A stretch of DNA of 48,059 nt. It comes from an uncultured Faecalibacterium sp. GTDB taxonomy: Bacteria; Bacillota; Clostridia; Oscillospirales; Ruminococcaceae. Below, one piece after another: positions 33,832 to 40,847 of the stretch. The stretch spans positions 1-48,059 of the forward strand of contig CAKSZF010000006.1 in assembly GCA_934525405.1 (NCBI GenBank). Direction: 5' to 3'. Positions within the stretch are counted from its first letter, which is position 1. Every line of letters begins with the position of its first letter. Both the position numbers and the translations under genes were made by a program. Under the pieces are notes generated by a model. That model did no database searches. It was not told the origin of the DNA and saw nothing but the letters and a program-made list of their open reading frames with translations.

Positions 33832-34851
33832 TTATGCAGCAAGATTATAACCTACAAGATTTTTTTCAACAATTCCGAGCATATACAGTTTTTGGATTCC
33901 TTCGATAATTTCCTGTTCAGTAAACCTTTTTGCCTTTTCCTCAGACCAGTTCTTAAATCCGGAAACGATCTTATCTGTCGTCAGCCCGCCAGAATTTTCG
34001 ATCAGAAAACAAATTGTTGCCAAACATTCTAATTCATGATCGGTTTCAATAGAGTTCACAAAATCGCAAGACTTTACAATCCAAGGAAGCAAAGCTTGTA
34101 AAGTATTATTTACCGACTCACTCGTAAGTTTATTAAATAAAATTTTTTCGGCCTCTTTTGTAGAAGATGTTCCATGAAATTGTTGAAATTCACGAATCCC
34201 TTTACTGATTATATCAATGGAGTAATCATAAGGACCGTATTTATGGGCAACAAATCGAAAATATTTCTTGGAAGAAAATAAATCCATAAAATAAGCCGCT
34301 TTTTGCAGACGAAGACTATTGAACTTTTTCAAATGACCTTTTAATTCCATTAACACGAGTGCTGAGGTACTTAGTTTCGGTTCTTGTGTTGGCGTTGTTG
34401 CAAAGTTTCGAGAGGGCTCATAAATATAAATCGTCACCTGTTTTGCAGTATCCTCTAGTTTTTGAGCCAGAACTTGCTTAACATCATTCCAAACGAGACC
34501 ACCGTTACCACTTCCCAATGGTGGGATAGCAATACTCTTTATATTAAGTTCTTTTATCAGTGAGACAAGTGAATCCAGCCCATCTTCAATATATTCTATC
34601 CGGGATTTTTCACGCCATTTATCTTTAGTTGGAAAATTGATAATGATTTTACCGCTTTCTTCATAAACATGAAGTTTTCCGGGACGGAGTGTGCCATTTT
34701 TACACGCCTTGACATAGTCTTTGTTATTGTTTGGAAATTTAAGTTTGAATTGATAGGCGATTCCCTTTCCCATATAACCTTCACAGTTTACTGTGTTGAC
34801 AAGAGCTTCAGCATCAGACTGGAGCAAATCTCCTGTTGTATAGAAAAACAC
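33832..34851 (-). CDS. darG: DarG-type macrodomain antitoxin
   Basis: The 339-residue protein starts with a macrodomain (1-150): MFFYTTGDLLQSDAEALVNTVNCEGYMGKGIA, with the loop IPPLGSGNGGL. This is the ADP-ribosyl hydrolase fold of DarG, which removes ADP-ribose from thymidine in DNA. Residues about 165-339 form a second helical domain (LQKAAYFMDLFSSKKYFRFVAHKYGPY) that in DarG binds and neutralises DarT. It follows darT after 25 bases, giving a toxin-antitoxin operon. Confidence 0.9.
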   Translation of the reverse strand: MFFYTTGDLLQSDAEALVNTVNCEGYMGKGIAYQFKLKFPNNNKDYVKACKNGTLRPGKLHVYEESGKIIINFPTKDKWREKSRIEYIEDGLDSLVSLIKELNIKSIAIPPLGSGNGGLVWNDVKQVLAQKLEDTAKQVTIYIYEPSRNFATTPTQEPKLSTSALVLMELKGHLKKFNSLRLQKAAYFMDLFSSKKYFRFVAHKYGPYDYSIDIISKGIREFQQFHGTSSTKEAEKILFNKLTSESVNNTLQALLPWIVKSCDFVNSIETDHELECLATICFLIENSGGLTTDKIVSGFKNWSEEKAKRFTEQEIIEGIQKLYMLGIVEKNLVGYNLAA

Positions 34852-34876
34852 TTAAATCACCTCCAATTAACTTATG

Positions 34877-35488
34877 TTATTGCTCTTTGGAAAACATACC
34901 GGGTGTGACTTGTATCTTATCCTCAATAACGGCAAAATTTTCCATTTTCAAGATTTTTCTTTTTGCTTCTTCGCTATAAACATAAATATATGCAAAATCA
35001 GATACCGGAACACGATCCTTTACGATACACTCAGCCATGCACGCTTTTCGGATTTCTGCATTTTGATAATTACGGTGTTCTATATCGTCTAAGATATTCC
35101 ATCGAACTTTCGTAAAGCCTTCTGCATAAGAATAAATATCCGGCGTGTCACTATCTAATGGATGCGATGGAATGATTTGGTAATTATTGCGTTCACAAAT
35201 GTTTCTTCGTACAGCGATGATCACCATGTTTTTCGATCCATATTTTTTACACACCGCGCAATCAAATGGATTTCGTGCAAAAAAATGAAATAAAACATAT
35301 TGTGAAAGGGCTTTTTTATATCGTTCGCGTTTGCTTAAAATCTCTGGATCAGCAATATCGGTAAACTGTACGTTATGGTTTTGCAACAGATATTTACGAG
35401 GGAGCAAACCAAACTTTAGAATTGAAGGTAAATTATCTATAGACGTCATATGATAGATCAGTTTTCCGTTACTTGGCGTAGTAGCCAT
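34877..35488 (-). CDS. darT: DarT-type DNA ADP-ribosyltransferase toxin (DUF4433)
   Basis: The 203-residue protein matches DarT over its whole length: IYHMTSIDNLPSILKFGLLPR at the start, FTDIADPEILSKR (NAD-binding/catalytic Arg region), YVLFHFFARNPFDCAVCKKYG and the catalytic Glu in RKACMAECIVKDRVP. DarT modifies thymidines of single-stranded DNA with ADP-ribose and blocks replication, which can abort phage infection. The ATG follows GGAGGTGAAT. It is the first gene of the minus-strand operon with darG. Confidence 0.93.
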   Translation of the reverse strand: MATTPSNGKLIYHMTSIDNLPSILKFGLLPRKYLLQNHNVQFTDIADPEILSKRERYKKALSQYVLFHFFARNPFDCAVCKKYGSKNMVIIAVRRNICERNNYQIIPSHPLDSDTPDIYSYAEGFTKVRWNILDDIEHRNYQNAEIRKACMAECIVKDRVPVSDFAYIYVYSEEAKRKILKMENFAVIEDKIQVTPGMFSKEQ

Positions 35489-35754
35489 GGATTCACCTCC
35501 ATATTGTTACCTGAAGATTTTATAATCATCCATAATAATTGTAACATAAAGAGCAATTGGCTTCAATATGTAAATTGAAATTTTCGCAAATAAATCAAAT
35601 TTCTCTGAAAAGCAAAAAGTAGGATGCCGTCTCATGTTGATATTCTGCTGCTGTTCGTTTCCGCTTACCATTTCGAATATTCTTTCTTCCGATAAACAAA
35701 AACATACCCGAACCCTTTTTCGTAAAGAATAGGGTTCGGGTACGAACTGATTAG
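35489..35754. other. AT-rich end of module 1
   Basis: The region upstream of darT should contain its promoter on the minus strand (no clear consensus seen). A hairpin, ACCCGAACCC against GGGTTCGGGT (35,705-35,740), ends module 1 just before attachment core 2. No gene is visible. Confidence 0.5.
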
Positions 35755-35796
35755 TGGGCCAGGCAGGACTTGAACCCGCGACCAAGCGGTTATGAG
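35755..35796 (-). other. Attachment-site core 2: 3' part of the tRNA gene
   Basis: The 42 bases are identical to core 1 (TGGGCCAGGCAGG start, through GGTTATGAG). They separate module 1 from module 2. As in core 1, only the 3' half of the tRNA is present. Confidence 0.85.
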
Positions 35797-36058
35797 AACG
35801 TCGCTAATTTTGAAATTCCGTTTTTCTTGTGAAATTTTATGACTATCTGATAATTCTATGAAAGTGCCTTTGTGTACTTTGACGTAACTTTTGGTGTCTT
35901 TTAGTCTCTAAAACGGCTCTTTGTAGGTGAAACGGTAGGTGAAAATTTTCACCTACGAAACTCGACACCTACTGTTACCATTTTTGATTTACATAGCTCA
36001 CTTTCAAAATTGAAGGTGAGCTTTTCCTTTTGCAGAAATCAGGGAGGAGGTTTTCCAC

Positions 36059-36103
36059 ATGAACAAGCACTCACAGTTGAAAATCCGAGGGCACACCAAA
36101 TGA
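36059..36103 (+). CDS. Leader peptide upstream of truncated repA
   Basis: The 14-codon frame MNKHSQLKIRGHTK is preceded by GGGAGGAGG and ends at a TGA overlapping the ATG of the following repA frame (ATGA). Its last nine residues, QLKIRGHTK, are the same as in copy 3 despite changes in codons 2-5. It looks like a translational-coupling or attenuation leader for repA. Confidence 0.5.
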   Translation: MNKHSQLKIRGHTK

Positions 36104-36228
36104 CGCTGGACTACTTCTATGGTCAGTCGGGCGAGTTGTTCTCCTATCATGGAACAGATGAAAGCTACCGAGGGCGTGACAGAGGTATTAAAGCGTACCT
36201 GTCAAATGGAATGGGTACAATGATGTAA
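36100..36228 (+). pseudogene. repA: Truncated repA (N-terminal stub)
   Basis: The frame begins MTLDYFYGQSGELFSY, the same N-terminus as the intact repA (MMLDYFYGQTVELFSY), and then runs out of homology near 36,146 and stops at 36,228. All of the DNA-binding domain is missing, so the replication gene of module 2 is dead. Confidence 0.85.
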
Positions 36229-36283
36229 TAACATCCATAACCGGGCAGAAGAAATTGTTTTGCATGAAATGGCTTATTCATAA
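36149..36283 (+). pseudogene. TnpV-like transposon protein remnant
   Basis: In a different frame the sequence reads MEQMKATEGVTEVLKRTCQM then EWVQ, a stop (TGA at 36,221), and then NNIHNRAEEIVLHEMAYS before TAA. This is the C-terminal region of TnpV-type transposon-encoded proteins (typically ...EWV..MN.IRNRAEEIVL..). It is only a fragment with an internal stop. It marks a recombination joint with repA. No gene is visible in 36,284-36,351. Confidence 0.6.
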
Positions 36284-36351
36284 TAGTATCGCAGAATGAG
36301 TATGACAAGCATAATTTGGGGAGCGATAAACTTTGCTGTCGATATGTAAAT

Positions 36352-37245
36352 TTAGAGGTTGTTTTTTCTGTATTCAATAGGAGAAATCCCGTAAACCTCT
36401 TTAAATTTACGGCAAAAATAAGGCGCATCGTGAAAGCCGCATTGTTCTGATATGGTTATAACCTTCATTTCCGTGGTTGCCAGTAGTTTTGCGGCTTTTT
36501 TCAGCCTGTATTGTATCAAATAAGAAATAGGAGATTGACGGATACCATTTTTGAATATTTGCATACAAGTGTTCTTACTTACATGGGCAACATCTGCGAT
36601 GCCATCAAGTTGGATCTGGTCGGCATAATGACTATGAATAAAACTCATCATCATTTGAAGGCGAGACGTATCGCTGTTTCTTTTAACGGTTTGTCTTTGT
36701 AGAAACATGGATTCCATATTTCCGTACAGCAACTCCCAAATGGTTGCCAACAATCGCATGGTTGTTAGCTCCCTAAAATTTGCTTGTTTCTGCGTCTCAA
36801 ATATCTGATTTAGTAAAGAAAGTATCTCTTTATGCCACAGGGTATACGGCTCAAAAACCAAAAAGTCAATATCTGAAGTAAGCACTGGCTTAATATATTG
36901 CTGGTATATCAAACTCTCCTCTGAAGCCAACAGCAAAGGGGAAAAAACAATATTTGGAATCAATGTGGTTTGTTTTGCTGTTAATTGATGAATGATTTTC
37001 GTGTTGATAAATAAACCGCTGCCTGCTGGTAACAAGAAATTATCTTTTCCGATATAACATTGCACTTCACCGCTTTGCACATATATAAATTCAAGTTCCT
37101 GATGCCAATGCCAACCGATTGTATGGAAGTCGAAGTCCCAGATATCTTCCAGATAGTATTGAAACGGAAACGCTGATTGCCCGTGGGTTCTTTTTTCCAT
37201 GAGAGTTTCATCTGTAATGATTTTTAATTCGCTGGTGTCTGCCAA
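36352..37245 (-). CDS. AraC-family transcriptional regulator
   Basis: The 297-residue protein has an N-terminal cupin (WHWHQELEFIYVQSGEVQCYIG, PAGSGLFINTKIIHQ) and a C-terminal pair of helix-turn-helix motifs (IADVAHVSKNTCMQIFKNGIRQ and ISEQCGFHDAPYFCRKFKEVYG, ending SPIEYRKNN). The start is taken as TTG at 37,245, since AGGAGGG lies eight bases before it; the ATG at 37,302 lies at the -35 box of the promoter and has no such site. It is divergent from the MFS gene and probably controls it in response to a sugar-type ligand. Confidence 0.88.
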   Translation of the reverse strand: MADTSELKIITDETLMEKRTHGQSAFPFQYYLEDIWDFDFHTIGWHWHQELEFIYVQSGEVQCYIGKDNFLLPAGSGLFINTKIIHQLTAKQTTLIPNIVFSPLLLASEESLIYQQYIKPVLTSDIDFLVFEPYTLWHKEILSLLNQIFETQKQANFRELTTMRLLATIWELLYGNMESMFLQRQTVKRNSDTSRLQMMMSFIHSHYADQIQLDGIADVAHVSKNTCMQIFKNGIRQSPISYLIQYRLKKAAKLLATTEMKVITISEQCGFHDAPYFCRKFKEVYGISPIEYRKNNL

Positions 37246-37263
37246 TGATGCCACCCTCCTTTG

Positions 37264-37283
37264 TATTGTGATATTATACAATA
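37264..37283. promoter_or_regulatory. Inverted repeat overlapping the araC-type -10 box
   Basis: TATTGT and ACAATA face each other across eight bases, overlapping the minus-strand TATAAT. Its position suggests an operator for autoregulation. Confidence 0.4.
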
Positions 37284-37301
37284 AAAACGTGGTAAAGTCC
37301 A
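37273..37301 (-). promoter_or_regulatory. Promoter of the AraC-family regulator
   Basis: On the minus strand TGGACT (37,301-37,296) and TATAAT (37,278-37,273) are 17 bases apart. This promoter position excludes the ATG at 37,302 as the true start of the regulator. Confidence 0.65.
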
Positions 37302-37330
37302 TTGCTGTCCAAACAAAAGCATGATATCAT
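37302..37330 (+). promoter_or_regulatory. Promoter of the MFS transporter
   Basis: TTGCTG (37,302-37,307) and TATCAT (37,325-37,330) are 17 bases apart, followed by AAAGGAG before the ATG at 37,362. It lies back to back with the regulator promoter. Confidence 0.55.
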
Positions 37331-37361
37331 TCGATGTAGTTTGAAAGGAGAGCTTTGTGCT

Positions 37362-38537
37362 ATGAAGAACTATAAAAAAACATTAAGAGCCTGTTATCTC
37401 GGATTTATCACACAGGCAATCGCAGCTAATTTTGCACCATTGCTTTTTTTGGCGTTTCATTCAGATTTCAACATCTCACTGGGACAGATTGCCTTAATTC
37501 CCGCAGCATTCTATGTAACACAATTAAGCGTAGATTTAATTTGTGCAAAATATGTGGATTCTATCGGATACCGAAAATCCATCGTGACTTCTCAGCTGTT
37601 TGCAGGTCTGGGGTTGATCGGACTTGCGGTTTTGCCCAATATAATATCTCCGTATGTCGGAATACTGATTGGAGTGTTTTTTTATGCACTCGGAAGTGGT
37701 CTTGTTGAGGTGTTGTGCAGCCCTATTGTGGAAGCCTGTCCCTTTGACCATAAGGAAAAAGTGATGAGTCTACTTCATTCCTTTTACTGCTGGGGCAGTG
37801 TGGGCGTGATTTTACTTTCTACAATTTTCTTTTCCGTTTTTGGTATTGACAAATGGAGGATTTTAGCCTGTTTGTGGGCAATGATTCCTTTGTACAATAT
37901 TTACAATTTTGCCACCTGCCCTATTGAGCATTTGGTAGAGGACAGTCAGAGAATGTCGTTGCGTCAATTGCTGAAGACGCCTATTTTTGGAGTTGCAATT
38001 ATCCTAATGATTTGCGCTGGAGCTTCTGAAATGGCAATGGCTCAGTGGGCATCAGCTTTTGCCGAATCCGCATTAGGATTAGCCAAATCCGTTGGTGATT
38101 TGGCGGGTCCGTGCTTGTTTGCAATCACAATGGGCATTGCCCGTGTGCTGTACGGCAAATTTGGTGAAAAGATAGATTTGACAAAGTTTATGCTGGTATC
38201 GGGAGTTCTTTGTGTATTGAGCTATCTTTTGGCTGGTCTATCTGCAATGCCGATTTTGGGGTTGATTGGATGTATCTTATGTGGCTTCTCAGTTGGTATT
38301 ATGTGGCCCGGAAGTATCAGCATTACTGTACCGAGGATTCCAAAAGGAGGTACAGCCTTGTTTGCACTGTTGGCTGTAGCTGGAGATATGGGTGGTGCTT
38401 TTGGCCCGAGCATGGTGGGATATTTTTCACAGCAGGCAGGAGATAATCTTCAGGTAGGTTTGTTGACGGGATGCATATTTCCTTTAATTATGTTAGCGGC
38501 TTTGATTGCAATGCGAAAAATGGCAAAAAATGATTGA
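37362..38537 (+). CDS. MFS transporter (sugar-type)
   Basis: The 391-residue protein has twelve hydrophobic helices and the loop 2-3 region around LICAKYVDSIGYRK typical of major facilitator permeases. It resembles the FucP/NagP-like sugar branch (FALLAVAGDMGGAFGPSMVGYFSQQ near the C-terminus). The ATG at 37,362 follows AAAGGAG. It pairs with the divergent AraC regulator as a cargo unit of module 2. The substrate is not known. Confidence 0.85.
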   Translation: MKNYKKTLRACYLGFITQAIAANFAPLLFLAFHSDFNISLGQIALIPAAFYVTQLSVDLICAKYVDSIGYRKSIVTSQLFAGLGLIGLAVLPNIISPYVGILIGVFFYALGSGLVEVLCSPIVEACPFDHKEKVMSLLHSFYCWGSVGVILLSTIFFSVFGIDKWRILACLWAMIPLYNIYNFATCPIEHLVEDSQRMSLRQLLKTPIFGVAIILMICAGASEMAMAQWASAFAESALGLAKSVGDLAGPCLFAITMGIARVLYGKFGEKIDLTKFMLVSGVLCVLSYLLAGLSAMPILGLIGCILCGFSVGIMWPGSISITVPRIPKGGTALFALLAVAGDMGGAFGPSMVGYFSQQAGDNLQVGLLTGCIFPLIMLAALIAMRKMAKND

Positions 38538-38570
38538 TACTGCGGTTACGCTAAGGCAATATCATCACAG

Positions 38571-38759
38571 TCGCAAGCATCCTATCACGAACAGTGGAAA
38601 TCCAGAAAAAAGCTGATGGGTGCAAGCTGGCAGAAGAATTTGGAGAAGAAAGGCTCCAAGTACGCACAGCCCAGTACCACCCTTGCAATCTACACGCAGG
38701 TCTATGACAAGCGGCGCAAAGAGATTCGCAACCAGATGAGCAAGGAACTGTACGAATGA
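38571..38759 (+). pseudogene. C-terminal stub of a tyrosine recombinase (integrase)
   Basis: A frame without its own start reads SQASYHEQWKSRKKLMG and ends PSTTLAIYTQVYDKRRKEI...LYE before TGA. The TTLAIYTQV part resembles the catalytic-tyrosine end of phage/ICE integrases. It lies immediately before a terminator and attachment core 3, where the integrase gene of such elements usually ends. The rest of the gene was lost, probably in the joining event with the MFS cargo. Confidence 0.6.
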
Positions 38760-38770
38760 GCAAAAAAGAA

Positions 38771-38800
38771 GCACGAAGGCCGAAACCTTCGTGCTTTTTT
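38771..38800 (+). terminator. Terminator at the end of module 2
   Basis: GCACGAAGG and CCTTCGTGC pair around CCGAAA and are followed by six T residues, three bases before attachment core 3. Confidence 0.92.
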
Positions 38801-38802
38801 GG

Positions 38803-38844
38803 TGGGCCAGGCAGGACTTGAACCCGCGACCAAGCGGTTATGAG
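38803..38844 (-). other. Attachment-site core 3: 3' part of the tRNA gene
   Basis: The same 42 bases as cores 1 and 2. It is the left end of the best preserved element (module 3). The intact tRNA, with its 5' half, should be found at the far right end of the element outside the window. Confidence 0.85.
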
Positions 38845-38982
38845 AACGTCGCTAATTTTGAAATCCCGTTTTTCTTGTGAAATTTTATGGCTATTTGATA
38901 ATTCCATGAAAGTGCCTTTGTGTACTTTGACGTAACTTTTGGTGTCTTTTTGTCTCTAAAACGGCTCTTTGTAGGTGAAACG

Positions 38983-39004
38983 GTAGGTGAAAATTTTCAC
39001 CTAC
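38983..39004. promoter_or_regulatory. Palindromic site, GTAGGTG variant
   Basis: GTAGGTGAAAA and TTTTCACCTAC form a perfect 22-base palindrome, with another direct GTAGGTGA 12 bases upstream. It stands 145 bases before repA. It may be an iteron-type replication origin, a repressor operator, or a site for a recombination accessory protein. Confidence 0.6.
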
Positions 39005-39043
39005 GAAACTCGACACTTACTGTTACCATTTTGGCTTTACATG

Positions 39044-39080
39044 GCTCACTTTCAAAAAAGGAAGGTGAGCTTTTTCTTTT
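39044..39080 (+). terminator. Attenuator-like hairpin before the repA leader
   Basis: GCTCACTTTC pairs with GAAGGTGAGC (one wobble) around seven A-rich bases and is followed by TTTTTCTTTT. It lies upstream of the leader peptide in all three repeat copies, so transcription into repA may be attenuated. Confidence 0.7.
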
Positions 39081-39107
39081 GTAGAAATCGGGAAGGAGGT
39101 TTTCCAC

Positions 39108-39152
39108 ATGAACGCACCCATACAGTTGAAAATCCGAGGCCACACCAAATGA
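39108..39152 (+). CDS. Leader peptide upstream of repA
   Basis: The 14-codon frame MNAPIQLKIRGHTK has a strong GGAAGGAGG ribosome-binding site and ends at a TGA that overlaps the repA start (ATGATG). RepA has no ribosome-binding site of its own nearby, so its translation appears to depend on ribosomes finishing the leader. The C-terminal nine residues are conserved in copy 2. Confidence 0.55.
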   Translation: MNAPIQLKIRGHTK

Positions 39153-40015
39153 TGCTGGACTACTTCTATGGTCAGACGGTCGAGTTGTTCTCCTACTTTC
39201 GCATCCCGAAAGCACTGTTCCAAGACCACCGTTTTCGGCAGCTCTCCACCGATGCCCGGACACTGTACGGCATTCTGATGGACCGCATGAGCCTGTCTGC
39301 AAAGAACGGCTGGCTGGACGAGCAAGGGCGGGTGTATATCATCTACACCGTCCGGGAAGTACAGGAATCCCTCTGCTGCGCCGAGCACAAGGCGGTCAAG
39401 CTGTTCCGGGAACTGGAGGACATCGACCTCATCGAGCGTAAACGCCGTGGTCTGGGCAGACCCAGCCTGATCTACGTCAAGGACTTTTCCTCTGGCTTGC
39501 CAAAAGCGCAAGTACAGAATTGCCCAAACAGCAATTCTGGTGCTGCCGAAAGCGCAATTCTGGAGCAGCCAAAACCGCAAGCAAATAAGACTGATAAGAA
39601 TAAGACAGAGTGGAACGATCCTGACCCTATCTATTCCGGGGGCATCCGGGAGCAGCTTGAGGATTATTTTTATCAGTCTTTGGAGGTGGACCTCCTGCTC
39701 CGGCTCTGCCCGGACGATGAGGACACCATCTACCAGATCGTAGACTTGCTTGTGGATACCTGTTCCACCAAACGCAAGATGTTGCGGATTGCCGGAGATG
39801 ATAAGCCCACCGAGGTGGTACGCAGTCGGCTGAAAAAGCTGAACGCTGACCACATCCGTTTCGTGCTGGAATCTCTGGCAGAGAACACCGCCCCGGTGCG
39901 GAACATGAAGCAGTATCTGCTGGCGATGCTCTACAATGCGCCCACCACCATGAACCTCTACTATCAGAACAAGACGAACCACGACTTTGCGCGCGGTTCA
40001 CCGAAAGCGGGGTGA
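39149..40015 (+). CDS. repA: Replication initiator RepA (N-terminal RepA domain, DUF6017-like C-terminus)
   Basis: The 288-residue protein begins MMLDYFYGQTVELFSYFRIP and contains the RepA N-terminal winged-helix hallmark FRQLSTDARTLYGILMDRMS, NGWLDEQGRVYIIYTVREVQESL and LIERKRRGLGRPSLIYVK. The C-terminal part (about 160-288) resembles DUF6017. Such proteins replicate Tn1549-like integrative elements after excision. The frame is open to 38,987, but the start at 39,149 (or 39,152) is supported by the family N-terminus and coupling to the leader peptide. It is followed directly by parA. Confidence 0.9.
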   Translation: MMLDYFYGQTVELFSYFRIPKALFQDHRFRQLSTDARTLYGILMDRMSLSAKNGWLDEQGRVYIIYTVREVQESLCCAEHKAVKLFRELEDIDLIERKRRGLGRPSLIYVKDFSSGLPKAQVQNCPNSNSGAAESAILEQPKPQANKTDKNKTEWNDPDPIYSGGIREQLEDYFYQSLEVDLLLRLCPDDEDTIYQIVDLLVDTCSTKRKMLRIAGDDKPTEVVRSRLKKLNADHIRFVLESLAENTAPVRNMKQYLLAMLYNAPTTMNLYYQNKTNHDFARGSPKAG

Positions 40016-40847
40016 TGTTATCGCAAAGAAAGCTACGATTATTGCAGTCACCAATCAAAAAGGTGGTGTGGGGAAAAGCACCACCTGTGAGAATCTGGGC
40101 ATTGGGCTGGCAATGGAGGGCAAGAAAGTCCTGTTGGTGGACACTGATCCACAGGGGTCACTTACCATTAGCATGGGCTGGCAGCAGCCGGACGAACTGC
40201 CCACCACCCTTTCTACCCTGATGGCAAAAGCTATGAACGACCAGCCCATCCAGCCCGGCGAGGGCATTCTGCACCACGCAGAGGGAGTAGACCTGATTCC
40301 GGCAAACATCGAACTGGCAGGTCTGGAAGTGGCTTTGGTAAACAGCATGAACCGGGAAAAGATGCTGAAGCAGGTGCTGGACAGTGCCAAACGGGAGTAC
40401 GATTTTATTCTGCTGGACTGTATGCCCTCGCTGGGGATGCTCACCATCAACGCATTGGCGGTGGCAGACGCTGCCCTGATTCCGGTTCAGGCGCAGTACC
40501 TTTCGGCTAAAGGTCTGGAGCAGCTTTTGCAGACGGTGCAGAAAGTCCGGCGGCAGATCAATCCGAAACTGAAAATCGAGGGTATTCTGCTGACCATGAC
40601 CGACAGCCGCACCAACTACGGAAAGCAGATCAGCAATCTGATCCGGCAGGCATACGGAAAGCACCTGAAGGTGTTTGAGCAGACTATCCCACGGTCGGTC
40701 CGTGCGGCAGAAACCAGTGCGGCAGGCAAGAGCATTTTCCAGCATGACCCCAAAGGCAAGGTGGCAGAAGCCTACCAATCTCTTGCAAAGGAGGTGCTGG
40801 CGGATGCCGATCGACAGCGGAAACTTAGCTCTGAAAGGGCTAGATGA
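39987..40847 (+). CDS. parA: ParA-family partition ATPase
   Basis: The protein has the deviant Walker A motif NQKGGVGKSTTCENLG, the Walker B VLLVDTDPQGS and DFILLDCMPSLG, typical of ParA/Soj. The only ATG in frame (39,987) lies inside repA and has no ribosome-binding site. The family N-terminus, AKKATIIAVTNQKGG, begins at a codon ATC (40,020), preceded by a good GGGGTGATGTT spacing; an ancestral ATG may have mutated to ATC, or ATC may be used. The gene is followed by parB with a 44-base overlap. It secures inheritance of the excised circle. Confidence 0.9.
   Translation: MRAVHRKRGDVIAKKATIIAVTNQKGGVGKSTTCENLGIGLAMEGKKVLLVDTDPQGSLTISMGWQQPDELPTTLSTLMAKAMNDQPIQPGEGILHHAEGVDLIPANIELAGLEVALVNSMNREKMLKQVLDSAKREYDFILLDCMPSLGMLTINALAVADAALIPVQAQYLSAKGLEQLLQTVQKVRRQINPKLKIEGILLTMTDSRTNYGKQISNLIRQAYGKHLKVFEQTIPRSVRAAETSAAGKSIFQHDPKGKVAEAYQSLAKEVLADADRQRKLSSERAR

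Larger units (their letters stand above)
35755..36146. repeat. Direct repeat copy 2 (attachment site to start of repA)
   Basis: The copy extends through the AT-rich segment, the GTAGGTGA/TCACCTAC palindrome (35,935-35,956, with a direct element at 35,923), the GCTCAC...GTGAGC hairpin (35,996-36,021), GGAGGAGG, the leader peptide and the first 15 or so codons of repA. Identity to copy 3 then stops abruptly at a junction with TnpV-like sequence. Confidence 0.92.
38803..39195. repeat. Direct repeat copy 3 (attachment site into intact repA)
   Basis: This is the complete version: tRNA fragment, AT-rich segment, direct GTAGGTGA (38,971) plus palindrome (38,983-39,004), the GCTCAC...GTGAGC hairpin (39,044-39,070), GGAAGGAGG, the leader peptide and repA. 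It shows what copies 1 and 2 once were. Confidence 0.92.

Noticed and set aside
37246..37302. ATG start of the AraC regulator at 37,302
   Set aside because: The promoter -35 and -10 boxes lie within the first codons of that frame, whereas a good ribosome-binding site serves the TTG at 37,245.
38987..39148. An upstream extension of repA starting at 38,987
   Set aside because: The extension translates the palindrome, the terminator-like hairpin and the ribosome-binding site; it would not match the RepA family, and the frame is not preserved as protein between repeat copies.
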